Notes: a model not told the origin generated them from the letters alone. Numbered from the stretch's first letter, positions 15,338 to 23,814 are shown. The stretch: DNA of 34,637 nucleotides from Thermophilibacter provencensis (GCF_030372065.1 NZ_JAUDEA010000018.1:1-34637), one strand, 5' to 3'. Program-made: numbers and translations.

Positions 15338-15361
15338 TGTCACGTTTCACGCTCGAGCGTG
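15338..15361 (+). promoter_or_regulatory. Possible ECF-type autoregulated promoter of the sigma/DUF4179 operon
   Basis: TGTCAC at 15338-15343 followed by GTTT and, 14 bp further, CGTG at 15358-15361 resembles the -35/-10 spacing of ECF-dependent promoters. It is overlaid by a perfect 14-bp palindrome CACGCTCGAGCGTG (15348-15361). It lies 67 bp upstream of the sigma factor start. Autoregulation is common for ECF sigma factors; assignment here is by pattern only. Confidence 0.35.
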
Positions 15362-15428
15362 TGTAGTAGGTGACGGGATGGCGGCCGCATCCCAGAGATG
15401 AGAGGCGTACATGAGAGGAGGCTGGCCG

Positions 15429-15956
15429 ATGCAAATCCCCCGCAACGCATTGGACCGCGATCCCGAGCGGCTCGTGCGCGACTACGCCGACCTGGTCCTG
15501 CGCGTGTGCTACACCTACCTGCGCTCGACGGCCGACGCCGAGGACGTCTGCCAGGACACGCTCGTGAAGCTGCTCCTGCGCGAGGAGCCGTTCCACGACC
15601 CCGGGCACGAGCGCGCGTGGGTCGTCCGCGTGGCGGCCAACGCCTGCAGGAACCTGCTGCGCGACCGCGGCGCGCACCCGGCGGTGGGGCTTGACGACGT
15701 ACCAGAGCCGGCGGCGGCGCAGACGCCCGGCGAGGACGCGCTCCGGAGGCGCGACGAGCGCGTGCTCGACACCGTGATGGCGCTCCCGCTGCCGCAGCGC
15801 GAGGCGGTCTACCTGCACTACTACGAGGGCTACCCCACGCGCGAGGTCGCGCGGATCGTGGGCGCCACGGACGCCGCCGTGCGCCAGCGCCTGAGCCGCG
15901 CCCGCGCGAGCCTCAGAGACGACCTGAAGGGAGACTACGATGACTTCCCCGCTTGA
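15429..15956 (+). CDS. ECF-type RNA polymerase sigma factor
   Basis: A 175-aa sigma factor: region 2 (LVRDYADLVLRVCYTYLRSTADAEDVCQDTLVKLL, residues 14-48) binds core polymerase and the -10 element; region 4 (LPLPQREAVYLHYYEGYPTREVARIVGATDAAVRQRLSRAR, about 118-158) is the -35-binding helix-turn-helix. Regions 1 and 3 are absent, as in ECF factors. ATG 15429 is chosen for the AGGAGG eight bases upstream. It overlaps the DUF4179 gene by 17 bp, indicating coupled synthesis of sigma factor and its partner. Confidence 0.93.
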   Translation: MQIPRNALDRDPERLVRDYADLVLRVCYTYLRSTADAEDVCQDTLVKLLLREEPFHDPGHERAWVVRVAANACRNLLRDRGAHPAVGLDDVPEPAAAQTPGEDALRRRDERVLDTVMALPLPQREAVYLHYYEGYPTREVARIVGATDAAVRQRLSRARASLRDDLKGDYDDFPA

Positions 15957-17079
15957 TAGCTACACCGCCTCGATGGGCGACCTGCACTTTTCCGACGAGG
16001 CAAAGGCGCGCATGGCCGAGAGCCTGCGCGCGGCCGCAGCCGCAAGAGACGCCGAGAAGAACGCGCAGCCCGCGGCCCCTGCCGAGGTCCTGACCATGCC
16101 CGCGCGCCGCCCTGCCCGTCCCCATGCGCGCCGCTGGGTGCGCGTCGCCGCCGGGCTTGCCCTGGCGCTCGTGCTGGGCGGGGGCGCCACCGTCGCCGTG
16201 GCGGTGGGCGTGCTGCCCAACCCGGCCGACGTGCTCTCGGACGTCTTCGGCGGCGCGCCGTCCCAGACCGAGCTCCTGAACGACGTGGGTCGGCCGATCG
16301 GTGCGAGCGCGACCTCGAACGGCGTCACCGTGACGGCCGAGGCCGTGGCAGGCGACCGGTTCAACTATGCCGTGGCCTACTCGATTGAGTTCGACGATCC
16401 CGCCGCGCTCGAGGGGATTGAGTTCCACGAGGGTGGCACGCTGACATACGTGGGGGACGCGTTCCTGCGTGTGGACGGCGCGATGAGCGGCGGCGGTCTC
16501 GTCCGGCTCTACGACGCCGACCCCGGTGACAACACTCTGCAGCTCGTGCAGGTTATGGGGGTGCAGACGTGGAACGACGCGGGCATCGTGGGCCGCACGG
16601 CGCGCTTCTCGATGAGCAAGCTCGAGATCTACGCCGATGACGGGGGGTTCAAGACGCTGGCGGCCGGCAACTGGAACCTCAAGTTTGAGATGAACTACGT
16701 GGACACGACCGTCGACCTGCCAGCGGGCCAGACAACAACGTGGCAGGGCTCGGCCGTCACGATCGACGCCGTGGCGGTGTCCTCCCTCGGCGTCACGGTG
16801 GACTACACGATCGACCGGCAGACGCGCGACCTCGCGCTTCCCGGTGAGGTGAGCGACGAGGCCCTGGAGGAGCAGGCCACCACGATTGGCCTTCCCGTCA
16901 TCGTGACCTTTGCGGACGGGACGACGTTCGACGCCACGGATGCCAACGGCTCCGCGGTGAAGCACGGCGACGGCACGACCACCGTCTCCAAGGCGACGAC
17001 CTACGACCACATCGTGGACACGGATGACATCGTGAGCGTGACCGTGGGCGACGTGGAGATCCCCGTGAGCGCCGCATAG
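15940..17079 (+). CDS. DUF4179-like membrane protein, probable anti-sigma factor
   Basis: A 379-aa single-pass membrane protein: cytoplasmic N-terminus of about 65 residues, one transmembrane helix (about 66-90, VRVAAGLALALVLGGGATVAVAVGV) and a large extracellular beta-rich domain. Immediately after the helix the LNDVGRPIG.S....GVTVT segment matches DUF4179 proteins that are encoded with sigma-70 factors and are believed to hold them at the membrane. The first 60 residues would bind the sigma factor. Inducing signal unknown. Its start overlaps the sigma gene. Confidence 0.82.
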   Translation: MTSPLDSYTASMGDLHFSDEAKARMAESLRAAAAARDAEKNAQPAAPAEVLTMPARRPARPHARRWVRVAAGLALALVLGGGATVAVAVGVLPNPADVLSDVFGGAPSQTELLNDVGRPIGASATSNGVTVTAEAVAGDRFNYAVAYSIEFDDPAALEGIEFHEGGTLTYVGDAFLRVDGAMSGGGLVRLYDADPGDNTLQLVQVMGVQTWNDAGIVGRTARFSMSKLEIYADDGGFKTLAAGNWNLKFEMNYVDTTVDLPAGQTTTWQGSAVTIDAVAVSSLGVTVDYTIDRQTRDLALPGEVSDEALEEQATTIGLPVIVTFADGTTFDATDANGSAVKHGDGTTTVSKATTYDHIVDTDDIVSVTVGDVEIPVSAA

Positions 17080-17099
17080 GGCTGATGTAGCTTGTGATG

Positions 17100-17137
17100 A
17101 AGGGGGCGAGCCGCAGGTGAGCGGCCCGCCCCTCCTT
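17100..17137. terminator. GC-rich terminator hairpin
   Basis: AAGGGGGCGAGCCGC pairs with GCGGCCCGCCCCTCCTT around AGGTGA, 20 bp after the DUF4179 stop and before the convergent GNAT. No long T-run follows (only CTT). Confidence 0.6.
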
Positions 17138-17161
17138 GCTGTCTATCCGGGGTGCGTGCGG

Positions 17162-17653
17162 TCAAGCGCCACCCTTGTGCCGAAGGACCAGCTCGGTCTC
17201 CTCCATGGACCCCTCGTCGAAGGTGACCCCGGTCCTCTCGAACCCCATATGCTCGTAGAAGCCGAGCGCGGCGGCGTTCGAGGAGAACGCGCTCAGCACG
17301 ACGTCTCGCTCGCCGATGCGCGAGAGTGCCGTCTCAAGGAGCGCGCGGCCGACGCCTCGTCCCTGGAACTCCCGGAGGACATAGAGGTTGCCGATCTCGG
17401 CCGCGCCGTCGACGCTGAAGTGCTCTCGGCTCCGGTCCGACCAGCTGATGTATCCGACGATTCTCCCGTCAATCTTTGCCACGAGCGTGCGCAGGCTGGT
17501 GAGCCGGCGCGTGACGTCCTCGGCGAACTGCGGCGTGATTGTGTCGTTGAGCTCGTCCGGAAGCAGTCCCCGGTATGTCTCCTGCCACGTCCGCGCATGG
17601 ACTGCCGCCTTTTCCGGGATGTCCTCGGGGGCGAGGGGAAGAATCTGAGTCAT
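17162..17653 (-). CDS. GNAT family N-acetyltransferase
   Basis: A 163-aa acetyltransferase with the pattern of the RimI-like branch: HARTWQETYRGLLPDELND (residues 19-37), motif A IGNLYVLREFQGRGVGRALLETAL (about 87-110; QGRGVG is the acetyl-CoA pyrophosphate loop) and motif B NAAALGFYEHMGFERTG (about 125-141). ATG 17653 is preceded by AAGGGA. The HARTW.E.Y.G..P..L start is widespread among uncharacterised GNATs; substrate unknown. Confidence 0.9.
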   Translation of the reverse strand: MTQILPLAPEDIPEKAAVHARTWQETYRGLLPDELNDTITPQFAEDVTRRLTSLRTLVAKIDGRIVGYISWSDRSREHFSVDGAAEIGNLYVLREFQGRGVGRALLETALSRIGERDVVLSAFSSNAAALGFYEHMGFERTGVTFDEGSMEETELVLRHKGGA

Positions 17654-17730
17654 GGGAGTCCCTTCGACGCGTTAATCATAGTGAAAGATAGGCGTTTGGT
17701 AACGCTTACCGCTGGAAGGTCGCTGTGCGG

Positions 17731-17880
17731 CCGACACATATAAGTGCCGGCAGGTAGCCTTTTGCCGCTCGCCTCCACTTGCCGAGTGAGGCTTGCCAGT
17801 GTCGGAGCTGCATTGTAGGGTGGTAGCGTACTGCACCCGGCGAAAGGTCGACATGCTCTAGGTCCTTCTCGACATATCAG
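17731..17880 (+). other. Structured leader of the ABC exporter gene
   Basis: The 249-bp gap 17654-17902 folds readily: CCGACAC (17731-17737) pairs with GTGTCGG (17799-17805) and encloses a second hairpin, GCCTCCACT/AGTGAGGC at 17771-17792. Next come GGGTG...CACCC near 17818-17838 and a GTCGA...TCGAC pair with its left half near 17848. A 13-bp palindrome GGTAA-CGC-TTACC sits at 17698-17710. The last hairpin includes the motif GTCCTTCTCG at 17862. This could be a cis-regulatory RNA, but it matches no riboswitch class I can name. Confidence 0.3.
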
Positions 17881-17902
17881 CTGTACCTGATGGGAGAAGA
17901 CC

Positions 17903-19621
17903 ATGAAGTCGACTATGTCCGCCGCCGCGCGCGACTACGTCCGCGCGTTCTATCGTGACAACCGTCTCAACCTTGCTGTCGCCCTCGCGCTTACGGTGCT
18001 CGACGTGCCCGCCGCGCTTATTGGGTCGTGGCTGCTCGGCCGCATCATCGACGTCATCGGCACCGGTGACGCCTCCGAGCTCGCGCACCTGGCCGTGTTC
18101 TGCGGCGCCTTTCTGCTGGCGTCGCTCGCCGTGAGCCTCGGGATGTACCGCGCCAAGTGCGCCTTCATCTATCGCGCGCTTGCGCAGTACAAGTCGCTCG
18201 CGTTCGAGCGCCTCTCCGAGAAGGGCGTGCGCGCCTTTGCCCGCGAGAACACGGGAAGCTACCTCTCGCTGCTCACCAACGACGTGGCCTCCATCGAGGA
18301 GGGCTACCTCAAGCGCGGCTTCCTCATCGTCTACCACGCGCTTTTGCTCGCGGGGTCGCTCGCGATGATGTTCGCGCTCTCGGTGCCGCTCACGGCGGTG
18401 GCCGTGGCGCTCAGCGCGGCGCCGATCGCCGCGTCCGTGGCCATGGGGCGCGAGATGGGGGAGCGCGAGCGGGCGGTCTCGGCCGGCAACGAGCGCTTCG
18501 TCTCCCGCCTGCGCGACCTGCTCGCGGGCTTCTCTGTGGTCAAGGCCTTCCGCGCGGAGGGCGAGGCGCGCTGGCTCTTCGCCGCGGCCAACGCCGAGGT
18601 GGAGGCCCTCAAGCGCCGCCGCTACTGGTGGGAGTGCCTGATCGGTGCGGTGAGCGAGAACCTCTGCGGGTCGCTCCTGCAGTTCGGCGTCTTCCTCGCG
18701 GGCGCGTGGCTCGCCGTCACGGGCGAGGTCACGGCCGGCACGGTGCTCGTCTTCGTGAACCTGTGCAACTACCTCGTCATGCCCATCAACGTGCTGCCGC
18801 AGTTCCTGGCGAGCCGCCGGGCCGCCGCCGGCCTCATCGAGAAGCTTGCGGAGGCTGCCGAGAAAAACGAGGCGCGCCGGGGCGAGGGGGTCGGGCGCGA
18901 CCTCGCGGGCGGCGTCGTGCTAGACCATGTGGGCTTTGCCTATGACGGAGGGGAGCCCGTGCTCTCCGACGTGAGCCTGGAGCTCGCCCCGGGCGGTCGC
19001 TACGCGCTCGTGGGCGCCTCCGGCAGCGGCAAGTCCACGCTGCTCAACCTCCTCATGGGCGGGGAGGACGGCTATACGGGCAGCATCCGCGTGGGCGGCC
19101 ACGAGCTGCGGTGCGTTGACGCGGGGAGCCTCTGCGACCTCATGGGCCTCATCGACCAGCAGGTCTTCCTCTTCGACGACACGCTCGGAAACAACGTGAC
19201 GATGTTCCGGGACTTCCCCGAGGCCGCCGTGCTGGACGCGTGCCGCCGCGCGGGCCTCGGCGAGCTCGTCGCCGAGAAGGGCCTGGGGTACGCATGCGGC
19301 GAGGGCGGCGCCAACCTCTCGGGAGGGGAGCGGCAGCGTGTCTCCATCGCGCGGGCGCTGCTGCGAAAGACGCCGGTCCTTCTCGTTGACGAGGCGACGT
19401 CGGCGCTGGACGCGAGGACGGCCTCCGAGGTGGCGGGCGCGATTCTGGACCTCGAGGGGCCCATGCGCCTGGTGGTGACGCACCGGCTGGAGCCGGCGCT
19501 GCTCGCGCGCTACGACGAGATCTTCGTCCTGCGCGAGGGCCGCGTGGTCGAGCGCGGCACGTACGCCGAGCTTACGGCCGCGGGCGGCTACTTCGCCGGC
19601 CTCTGCGCCGTTGTCGGGTGA
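17903..19621 (+). CDS. ABC exporter half-transporter (fused membrane and ATPase domains)
   Basis: A 572-aa protein: six-helix ABC_membrane domain (residues about 20-300) fused to an ATPase with Walker A GASGSGKST (about 371-379), signature LSGGERQR (about 473), Walker B LLVDEATSALD (about 492) and switch His in VVTHRLE. Size and order match bacterial half-exporters of the MsbA/LmrA type that work as dimers. No partner half-transporter is next to it, so a homodimer is likely. GGGAGAAG precedes the ATG. It ends 3 bp from the convergent lipoprotein gene. Substrate unknown. Confidence 0.92.
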   Translation: MKSTMSAAARDYVRAFYRDNRLNLAVALALTVLDVPAALIGSWLLGRIIDVIGTGDASELAHLAVFCGAFLLASLAVSLGMYRAKCAFIYRALAQYKSLAFERLSEKGVRAFARENTGSYLSLLTNDVASIEEGYLKRGFLIVYHALLLAGSLAMMFALSVPLTAVAVALSAAPIAASVAMGREMGERERAVSAGNERFVSRLRDLLAGFSVVKAFRAEGEARWLFAAANAEVEALKRRRYWWECLIGAVSENLCGSLLQFGVFLAGAWLAVTGEVTAGTVLVFVNLCNYLVMPINVLPQFLASRRAAAGLIEKLAEAAEKNEARRGEGVGRDLAGGVVLDHVGFAYDGGEPVLSDVSLELAPGGRYALVGASGSGKSTLLNLLMGGEDGYTGSIRVGGHELRCVDAGSLCDLMGLIDQQVFLFDDTLGNNVTMFRDFPEAAVLDACRRAGLGELVAEKGLGYACGEGGANLSGGERQRVSIARALLRKTPVLLVDEATSALDARTASEVAGAILDLEGPMRLVVTHRLEPALLARYDEIFVLREGRVVERGTYAELTAAGGYFAGLCAVVG

Positions 19622-19624
19622 GAG

Positions 19625-20503
19625 CTAGCCAACAGCTTCGGCCCAGCTCTCGGCCGTGATGGTCACGGACTTATCCGGTAGCGCGACGCGTGCGACCTCA
19701 ACGTTCTTCTCGGCGTCGATGACGGTGATCTCGACGTGCCAGTCTTCAGTTCCGTCGAGTGCCTGCAGGGTAGCGCACATCCCGGGGATGGCCATGAACG
19801 CCTGGCCCACGAGCAGCGGCTTGTCGAGAAGCGCGGGCGAGGCGGTTATGGTGACGGACGCGTGGTCGTCCGTGACCTCCACCGCGCTCACGTCCTCCGT
19901 GTCCTGCAGTGAGGAGACGTAGCCAGCGAGGCTCTGCTCGACGTCCGCGCGGTAGTCCGCAAGCTGCTTGCCGGTGAACGTGAGCACCAGGTCCTCGCCG
20001 TCCGCGCGCGCCTCAAGCGCGAGCTCCGGCGTCCCCGCAAAGTCCGCGACCAGCTCATCTGCGGTCTGCGAGAAGAATCTCAGCATGGACGCGGGAAGAC
20101 GCACCTCGTGCGCTTCGTCGAGCGACTCGTAGAAGCTGACGGTGGGCTCCCAGCTGTTGACCAGGATGGGGAAGGAGCTCTCCTCGGCCGGAGTCCCGAT
20201 CCACTTGAGGATCACGTCGTCGCCGGCCTCGGGGAGGCCGGACGAGCCCCACTCGGAGAAGTCCGCCGTGCCCTCCGCGCCCGCCGGGTGCGTTCCCCAC
20301 GTGAGCGTGAGGTCGTCAGGCCGCTCGAGGATGCGAACCTCGGCGGTCTGGCTCGCCTCGTCCGCCGAGAGGACGAGCGCGCGCTCGTTGTGACTGACGG
20401 GTCCGTTCTCCCCGCCGACCATGAGCTCATCCTCCGAGCATCCGGGCAGCACGGCCAGGCAGACCGCGCACAGCAGTGCGATAAGGGCTTCGCGTCGCGT
20501 CAT
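19625..20503 (-). CDS. Lipoprotein of unknown function
   Basis: A 292-aa lipoprotein: signal MTRREALIALLCAVCLAV followed by the lipobox LPGC (Cys about 22). The mature part is acidic, with no recognised domain; alternating beta-strand segments (RALVLSADEASQTAEVRILE, ELALEARADGEDLVLTFTGK) suggest a beta-rich surface protein. ATG 20503 is chosen for GGGAGAGG upstream and because it starts the signal peptide; longer frames to 20620 run through the promoter. Monocistronic, facing the ABC exporter. Confidence 0.78.
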   Translation of the reverse strand: MTRREALIALLCAVCLAVLPGCSEDELMVGGENGPVSHNERALVLSADEASQTAEVRILERPDDLTLTWGTHPAGAEGTADFSEWGSSGLPEAGDDVILKWIGTPAEESSFPILVNSWEPTVSFYESLDEAHEVRLPASMLRFFSQTADELVADFAGTPELALEARADGEDLVLTFTGKQLADYRADVEQSLAGYVSSLQDTEDVSAVEVTDDHASVTITASPALLDKPLLVGQAFMAIPGMCATLQALDGTEDWHVEITVIDAEKNVEVARVALPDKSVTITAESWAEAVG

Positions 20504-20541
20504 GGCGCCTCTCCCGATGAAAAAAGGACGGTCATTTTTTA

Positions 20542-20571
20542 TCATATTGAACGAGTTTGGGTGATGAAAAG
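20542..20571 (-). promoter_or_regulatory. Promoter of the lipoprotein gene
   Basis: On the minus strand, TATGAT (complement of 20542-20547) lies 18 bp from TTTTCA (complement of 20566-20571), about 40 bp before the start. A small hairpin, GAAAAGC/GCTTTTC (20567-20587), overlaps the -35 and contains a TTTTCTCG version of the recurring motif. Confidence 0.4.
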
Positions 20572-20650
20572 CGACAGTTGCTTTTCTCGTTTGGGTACCA
20601 TCCGACATAAGAGAGGTCATCCGGCAAGACGGCTACGGAAGGGGCGCATC

Positions 20651-20989
20651 ATGGAGTACGTCTGGATGTGGGGCATCGTCGCTGCGACCCTCGCCGTGGT
20701 CTCTGCCGTCCTGCTCAGCGGGCGTGGCGCGGGCCTCCTCGCCGGCTACAGCACGGCTTCGGCGGCGGAGCGAGCTCACGTCAACGCGCCGAAGCTCGCG
20801 CGCATCATGGGCATGGCGACTCTTGTGTGCGCAATCTACGCCGCCGCGGTGGCGCTTCTCGATTATGCGCACGTCCTCGGTGTGCTGGACAGAACGGCGC
20901 TCTTCCTCATTGCCGGCATCGGTGCGATTGCGCCTGTAGCTGCGCTCTGCGCGGCGGGGTATCGCGCGAACATGGGCACGTACGCCTAG
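20651..20989 (+). CDS. DUF3784-like small membrane protein
   Basis: A 112-aa protein with three transmembrane segments (about residues 5-25, 53-74, 82-103). The first loop, LLSGRGAGLLAGYSTASAAERAHVNAPKLAR, is the hallmark of DUF3784 (GKGA.LIAGYNTM...E...YD..KL.R). Function of the family is unknown. ATG 20651 follows GGAAGGGG. It is divergent from the lipoprotein gene and followed by a separate promoter. Confidence 0.75.
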   Translation: MEYVWMWGIVAATLAVVSAVLLSGRGAGLLAGYSTASAAERAHVNAPKLARIMGMATLVCAIYAAAVALLDYAHVLGVLDRTALFLIAGIGAIAPVAALCAAGYRANMGTYA

Positions 20990-21031
20990 CTTCAGCGCCT
21001 TAGTGGCGATTCTGCTGACAAGGATGCTGGG

Positions 21032-21037
21032 TATAAT
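21032..21037 (+). promoter_or_regulatory. Consensus -10 element of the small gene pair
   Basis: A perfect TATAAT lies 41 bp before the first gene of the pair. The 17-bp-spaced hexamer upstream (ATTCTG) is a poor -35. A fully consensus -10 is rare in this window, matching the lower GC of the pair it serves. Confidence 0.6.
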
Positions 21038-21077
21038 CCATTCATCATCAGAAGCCAAGACGAGGGATTGAGGGGCT

Positions 21078-21356
21078 ATGGGCAACGCATCTTCCAGCTG
21101 CGCAGTTCTGAGCTGCGACGGCCCCTATACGAGCTTCTCGTTCGGGGGACATGACATTCGTTTTCGAACGCCTAAGAACCTTGTTAGGTACGTTGATGTT
21201 CGGGAATGGGACAAGGGCTATCTTGTGGTTAACGCTGAATACGACGGCTGTCCGGAGCCGGTCGAGGAGTACATCGACCTGGTCCCCATTTTGAAAAACC
21301 TCTACTTTGACGTCGATGAGTTTCTCGCTCCGATCGAGGGGGTGGCTGTTGCATGA
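21078..21356 (+). CDS. Small conserved protein of unknown function, first of a coupled pair
   Basis: A 92-aa cytoplasmic protein. The core FGGHDIRFRTPKNLVRYVDV, WDKGYLVVNAEY and EEYIDLVPILKNLYFDVDEFL resembles a small family I have seen in gut Firmicutes (possibly annotated DUF7724), always followed by a gene like the next one; this is memory, not a search. Function unknown. Local GC is close to 50%, well below the neighbours, suggesting transfer. The stop overlaps the next start (ATGA). GAGGGG precedes the ATG. Confidence 0.7.
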   Translation: MGNASSSCAVLSCDGPYTSFSFGGHDIRFRTPKNLVRYVDVREWDKGYLVVNAEYDGCPEPVEEYIDLVPILKNLYFDVDEFLAPIEGVAVA

Positions 21357-21568
21357 GTGATGCCCAGCTCAAAGACATTGCCGATGCTGCAGACATGATC
21401 GTGAACGGTTATGCCTTCACGCTCGATCGTGGTGTTGTAAGAGTTCTCAACCTTAATTCTCCCTCCTGTGCCGCGGTCTTCTCTCCGGAGGGGGAGATGC
21501 TTGAGACGAGCATGGACGATATCGAGCTGCACACTATCGCGAGATGTATCTCACTTGGTCCTCGATGA
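21353..21568 (+). CDS. Small conserved protein of unknown function, second of a coupled pair
   Basis: A 71-aa protein; the segments IADAADMIVNGYAFTLD, VRVLNLNSP and GEMLETSMDDIELHTIARCI resemble a short family of gut bacteria (possibly DUF7723) that accompanies the previous gene. Start by ATGA overlap. Low GC as in its partner. Two tiny, acidic, overlapping genes under one strong promoter recall toxin-antitoxin or antitoxin-like modules, but nothing in either sequence identifies a toxin. Confidence 0.65.
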   Translation: MSDAQLKDIADAADMIVNGYAFTLDRGVVRVLNLNSPSCAAVFSPEGEMLETSMDDIELHTIARCISLGPR

Positions 21569-21728
21569 GCGACAAGGGCTTCTTCGAGTAACCGCACGCC
21601 TAACTTAGCGACGGCCTCTTATCATCGCTTGCGCCCGCGAGATGGTCGCTGGCCGAAATTGTGCGGCTGCCCTCCCGCTTGGGAAACAATCTCATTAAGA
21701 CGAACGTGCCTCGGAGGAGGTGGCTGTC

Positions 21729-22169
21729 ATGGAGATGACGAAGAGCCGTCGGGCGGTCGTGGCGGTTGTCGCGCTCTGCGGGGTGGCCGCGCTCGCGTAC
21801 TTTGTCTGGCGCGTCGTGTTCCCGGTCTACCACCCACTCAAGGACCTGCGCGCCGACGAGGTCGTGTCCATACACCTCACGGAGAACCACGGGCTCACCG
21901 ACGTCACGCTTGACGATGAGGACCGCGAGTACGTCGCCGGTCTCCTCTCGGGCCTGGAGGGCTCGCGCGTCGACGGGCAGCTGCCAGACATGTCTGGCAC
22001 CGAACCCATCTTTACCGTCGAAACCACGACAAGGGGCAAGCTTGAGGTCCGCGTCGTCGAGGGGCCGTATGCTCGCTACTTCCAGGTTGAGGGGACGTGG
22101 TACCAGGAGCGCGGCGGCTCTACCGTTCAGAAGCTCGAAGAGGTGTACCAGAGGCTCTGCGACTGGTAG
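21729..22169 (+). CDS. Membrane-anchored small protein, DUF5301-like
   Basis: A 146-aa protein with one N-terminal transmembrane helix (residues about 9-31, VVAVVALCGVAALAYFVWRVVF) and an extracellular domain with VVSIHLTENHG..DVTLDDEDREYVAGLLSGLEG and a terminal YFQVEGTWYQERGGS..KLEEVYQRL, a pattern like DUF5301-type proteins. ATG 21729 is preceded by GGAGGAGG; a GTG at 21720 is unlikely. Function unknown. Confidence 0.7.
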   Translation: MEMTKSRRAVVAVVALCGVAALAYFVWRVVFPVYHPLKDLRADEVVSIHLTENHGLTDVTLDDEDREYVAGLLSGLEGSRVDGQLPDMSGTEPIFTVETTTRGKLEVRVVEGPYARYFQVEGTWYQERGGSTVQKLEEVYQRLCDW

Positions 22170-22280
22170 CCGTGGTCAATACATATGAGTGCCGGCGAGA
22201 AGCCCGCGCCAGAGCGTCCCGCGAGAAGAACGTGAAGAGACGTGAATTATCCTGCGCGGAGCGGGTACCCTGTAGAAGTT

Positions 22281-22289
22281 TGGTATATT
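22281..22289 (+). promoter_or_regulatory. Extended -10 promoter of tRNA-Leu
   Basis: TGGTATATT (extended -10) lies 19 bp before the tRNA. The -35 region (GCGGGT) is weak, consistent with an extended -10 promoter. The gap 22170-22307 also has CGAGAAG copies at 22197 and 22222. Confidence 0.5.
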
Positions 22290-22307
22290 CATAAGGCTGT
22301 GAAATCT

Positions 22308-22391
22308 GCGGGCGTGGTGGAACTGGTAGACACGCTGGATTTAGGTTCCAGTGGGGGAGACCCCGTGAAGGTTCGAGTCCTTTCGCCCGCA
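22308..22391 (+). tRNA. tRNA-Leu (anticodon TAG)
   Basis: Complete cloverleaf: acceptor GCGGGCG/CGCCCGC, D-arm with GGTGGAACTGGTAGAC, anticodon stem CTGGA/TCCAG around loop TTTAGGT (anticodon TAG, reading CUA and other CUN codons), long variable arm (GGGGGAGACCCC) of class II leucine tRNAs, and T-loop TTCGAGT. Discriminator A at 22391; the 3' CCA is not encoded (ACCC). Confidence 0.95.
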
Positions 22392-22464
22392 CCCGCACGC
22401 AACAGGCAATATGGCGGCCGCGCTCCCTGCGTCCGCCCGGCACGTACGAGACACTGGAGGAACG

Positions 22465-23814
22465 TTGAAGATCACCGTCACCGCTGAGAAGCCCGTCGAC
22501 GAGAAGATGGCCGCCACGGTCACCGTCGCGTCCGCCGACGTGGACAAGGCAATCGCCAAGACCTACAAGGACATCGCCAAGAAGTACAACTTCCAGGGCT
22601 TCCGTCGCGGTCACGCTCCGCGCCCGGTGATCGACGGCATCATCGGCCGCGAGTCCGTGCTCGCCCAGGCCACCAACGACGTCCTCAACGCCATCGAGCC
22701 CATGATGCTCGAGGAGCTTGACGTCACCCCCGTCGGCCGCGTGAACTTTGGCCCCGAGGACGCCGACCCCGAGTTCGTTGCCCAGGGCGCCGACTACGTG
22801 GTGACCGCCACCATCGGCGTGCGCCCCTCCGCGGAGCTCACCTCCTATGACGCCCCCGAGATCAACCTCCCGCCCGAGGAGGCCACCGAGGCCGAGATCA
22901 ACTGGCAGATCAACCAGCTCCTCAGCTACCAGGTGACCTACGAGGACGTCGAGGAGGACCGCGCCGTCGAGCCCGGCGACATCGTCTCCGTTGACGTTGA
23001 GAACGTCGAGGGCGCCGGCCACCTCGCGGGCAAGAACCGCATGCTCGTCCTCGACGGCCAGCAGATTCCCGAGCAACTCCAGGAGGGCATCGTCGGGATG
23101 AAGAAGGGTGAGGAGAAGGCCATCGAGTGGACCCGCACCCACGTCCACGAGGGCGAGGAGCACTCCCACACCTTCTCCGTCAAGGTGACCCTCAACGCCA
23201 TCAAGAAGGCCGTCAAGCCCGAGCTCACCGACGAGGTTGCCAAGAAGTTTGGCTATGACACCGTCGACGCCTTCAAGGAGGCCGTCAAGGAGGAGATCGA
23301 GGGCGACAAGAAGACCACGATCCCCAACCTCAAGGAGGACCGCGTCGTCGAGGCCGTGGGCAAGCTCCTCGACCTCGAGACCGTGCCCGAGGCCTATCAG
23401 AACGAGATCTTCAACGAGCTGGCCTCCGAGTTCCTCGCGCAGCTCCAGCGCCAGAATGTCTCCCTTGACATGTTCCTGCGCGCCCGCGGCCTGAAGTCCG
23501 ACGACTTCATCGCCGACCTGCGCGTCCAGGCCGAGGAGCGCGCGCGTCAGTCCCTCGCGCTCGACGCCGTGGCCGCCAAGCTCGGCGTTGAGGTCAGCGA
23601 CGAGGACGTTCGCGCCGAGTTTGAGAAGGCTGGCGTCGAGGACGTTGACGCCTCCATCAAGGAGTGGAAGGACCAGGGCCGCCTGCCCGCCATCCGCGAC
23701 TCCATCCGCCGCACCAAGGCCCTCGACTGGCTGGTCGAGAACGCCAAGGTGAACGTCGTCGACGAGGTTGCCGAGCGCGCCGCGGCCGCCGAGAAGTCCG
23801 AGGACGCCGAGTAG
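22465..23814 (+). CDS. tig: Trigger factor, ribosome-associated chaperone
   Basis: A 449-aa trigger factor. N-terminal ribosome-binding domain with the signature GFRRGHAP (residues 45-52), central FKBP-type prolyl isomerase domain (about 150-240, [13 protein letters not shown]...[16 protein letters not shown]), where the usual PGFEE loop is replaced by IPEQLQE so isomerase activity may be altered, and a C-terminal helical chaperone domain. It has a TTG start, set by GGAGG four bases upstream and by the conserved KITVTAEKP beginning; an in-frame ATG at 22411 lacks a site. An extra acidic tail ([11 protein letters not shown]) is normal. It acts with ClpXP genes downstream. Confidence 0.96.
   Translation: MKITVTAEKPVDEKMAATVTVASADVDKAIAKTYKDIAKKYNFQGFRRGHAPRPVIDGIIGRESVLAQATNDVLNAIEPMMLEELDVTPVGRVNFGPEDADPEFVAQGADYVVTATIGVRPSAELTSYDAPEINLPPEEATEAEINWQINQLLSYQVTYEDVEEDRAVEPGDIVSVDVENVEGAGHLAGKNRMLVLDGQQIPEQLQEGIVGMKKGEEKAIEWTRTHVHEGEEHSHTFSVKVTLNAIKKAVKPELTDEVAKKFGYDTVDAFKEAVKEEIEGDKKTTIPNLKEDRVVEAVGKLLDLETVPEAYQNEIFNELASEFLAQLQRQNVSLDMFLRARGLKSDDFIADLRVQAEERARQSLALDAVAAKLGVEVSDEDVRAEFEKAGVEDVDASIKEWKDQGRLPAIRDSIRRTKALDWLVENAKVNVVDEVAERAAAAEKSEDAE

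Noticed and set aside
17816..17840. T-box-like AGGGTGGTAGCG in the exporter leader
   Set aside because: It matches the start of the T-box sequence but the complementary terminator-side sequence and a Stem I with specifier are not visible; an ABC exporter is not a usual target.
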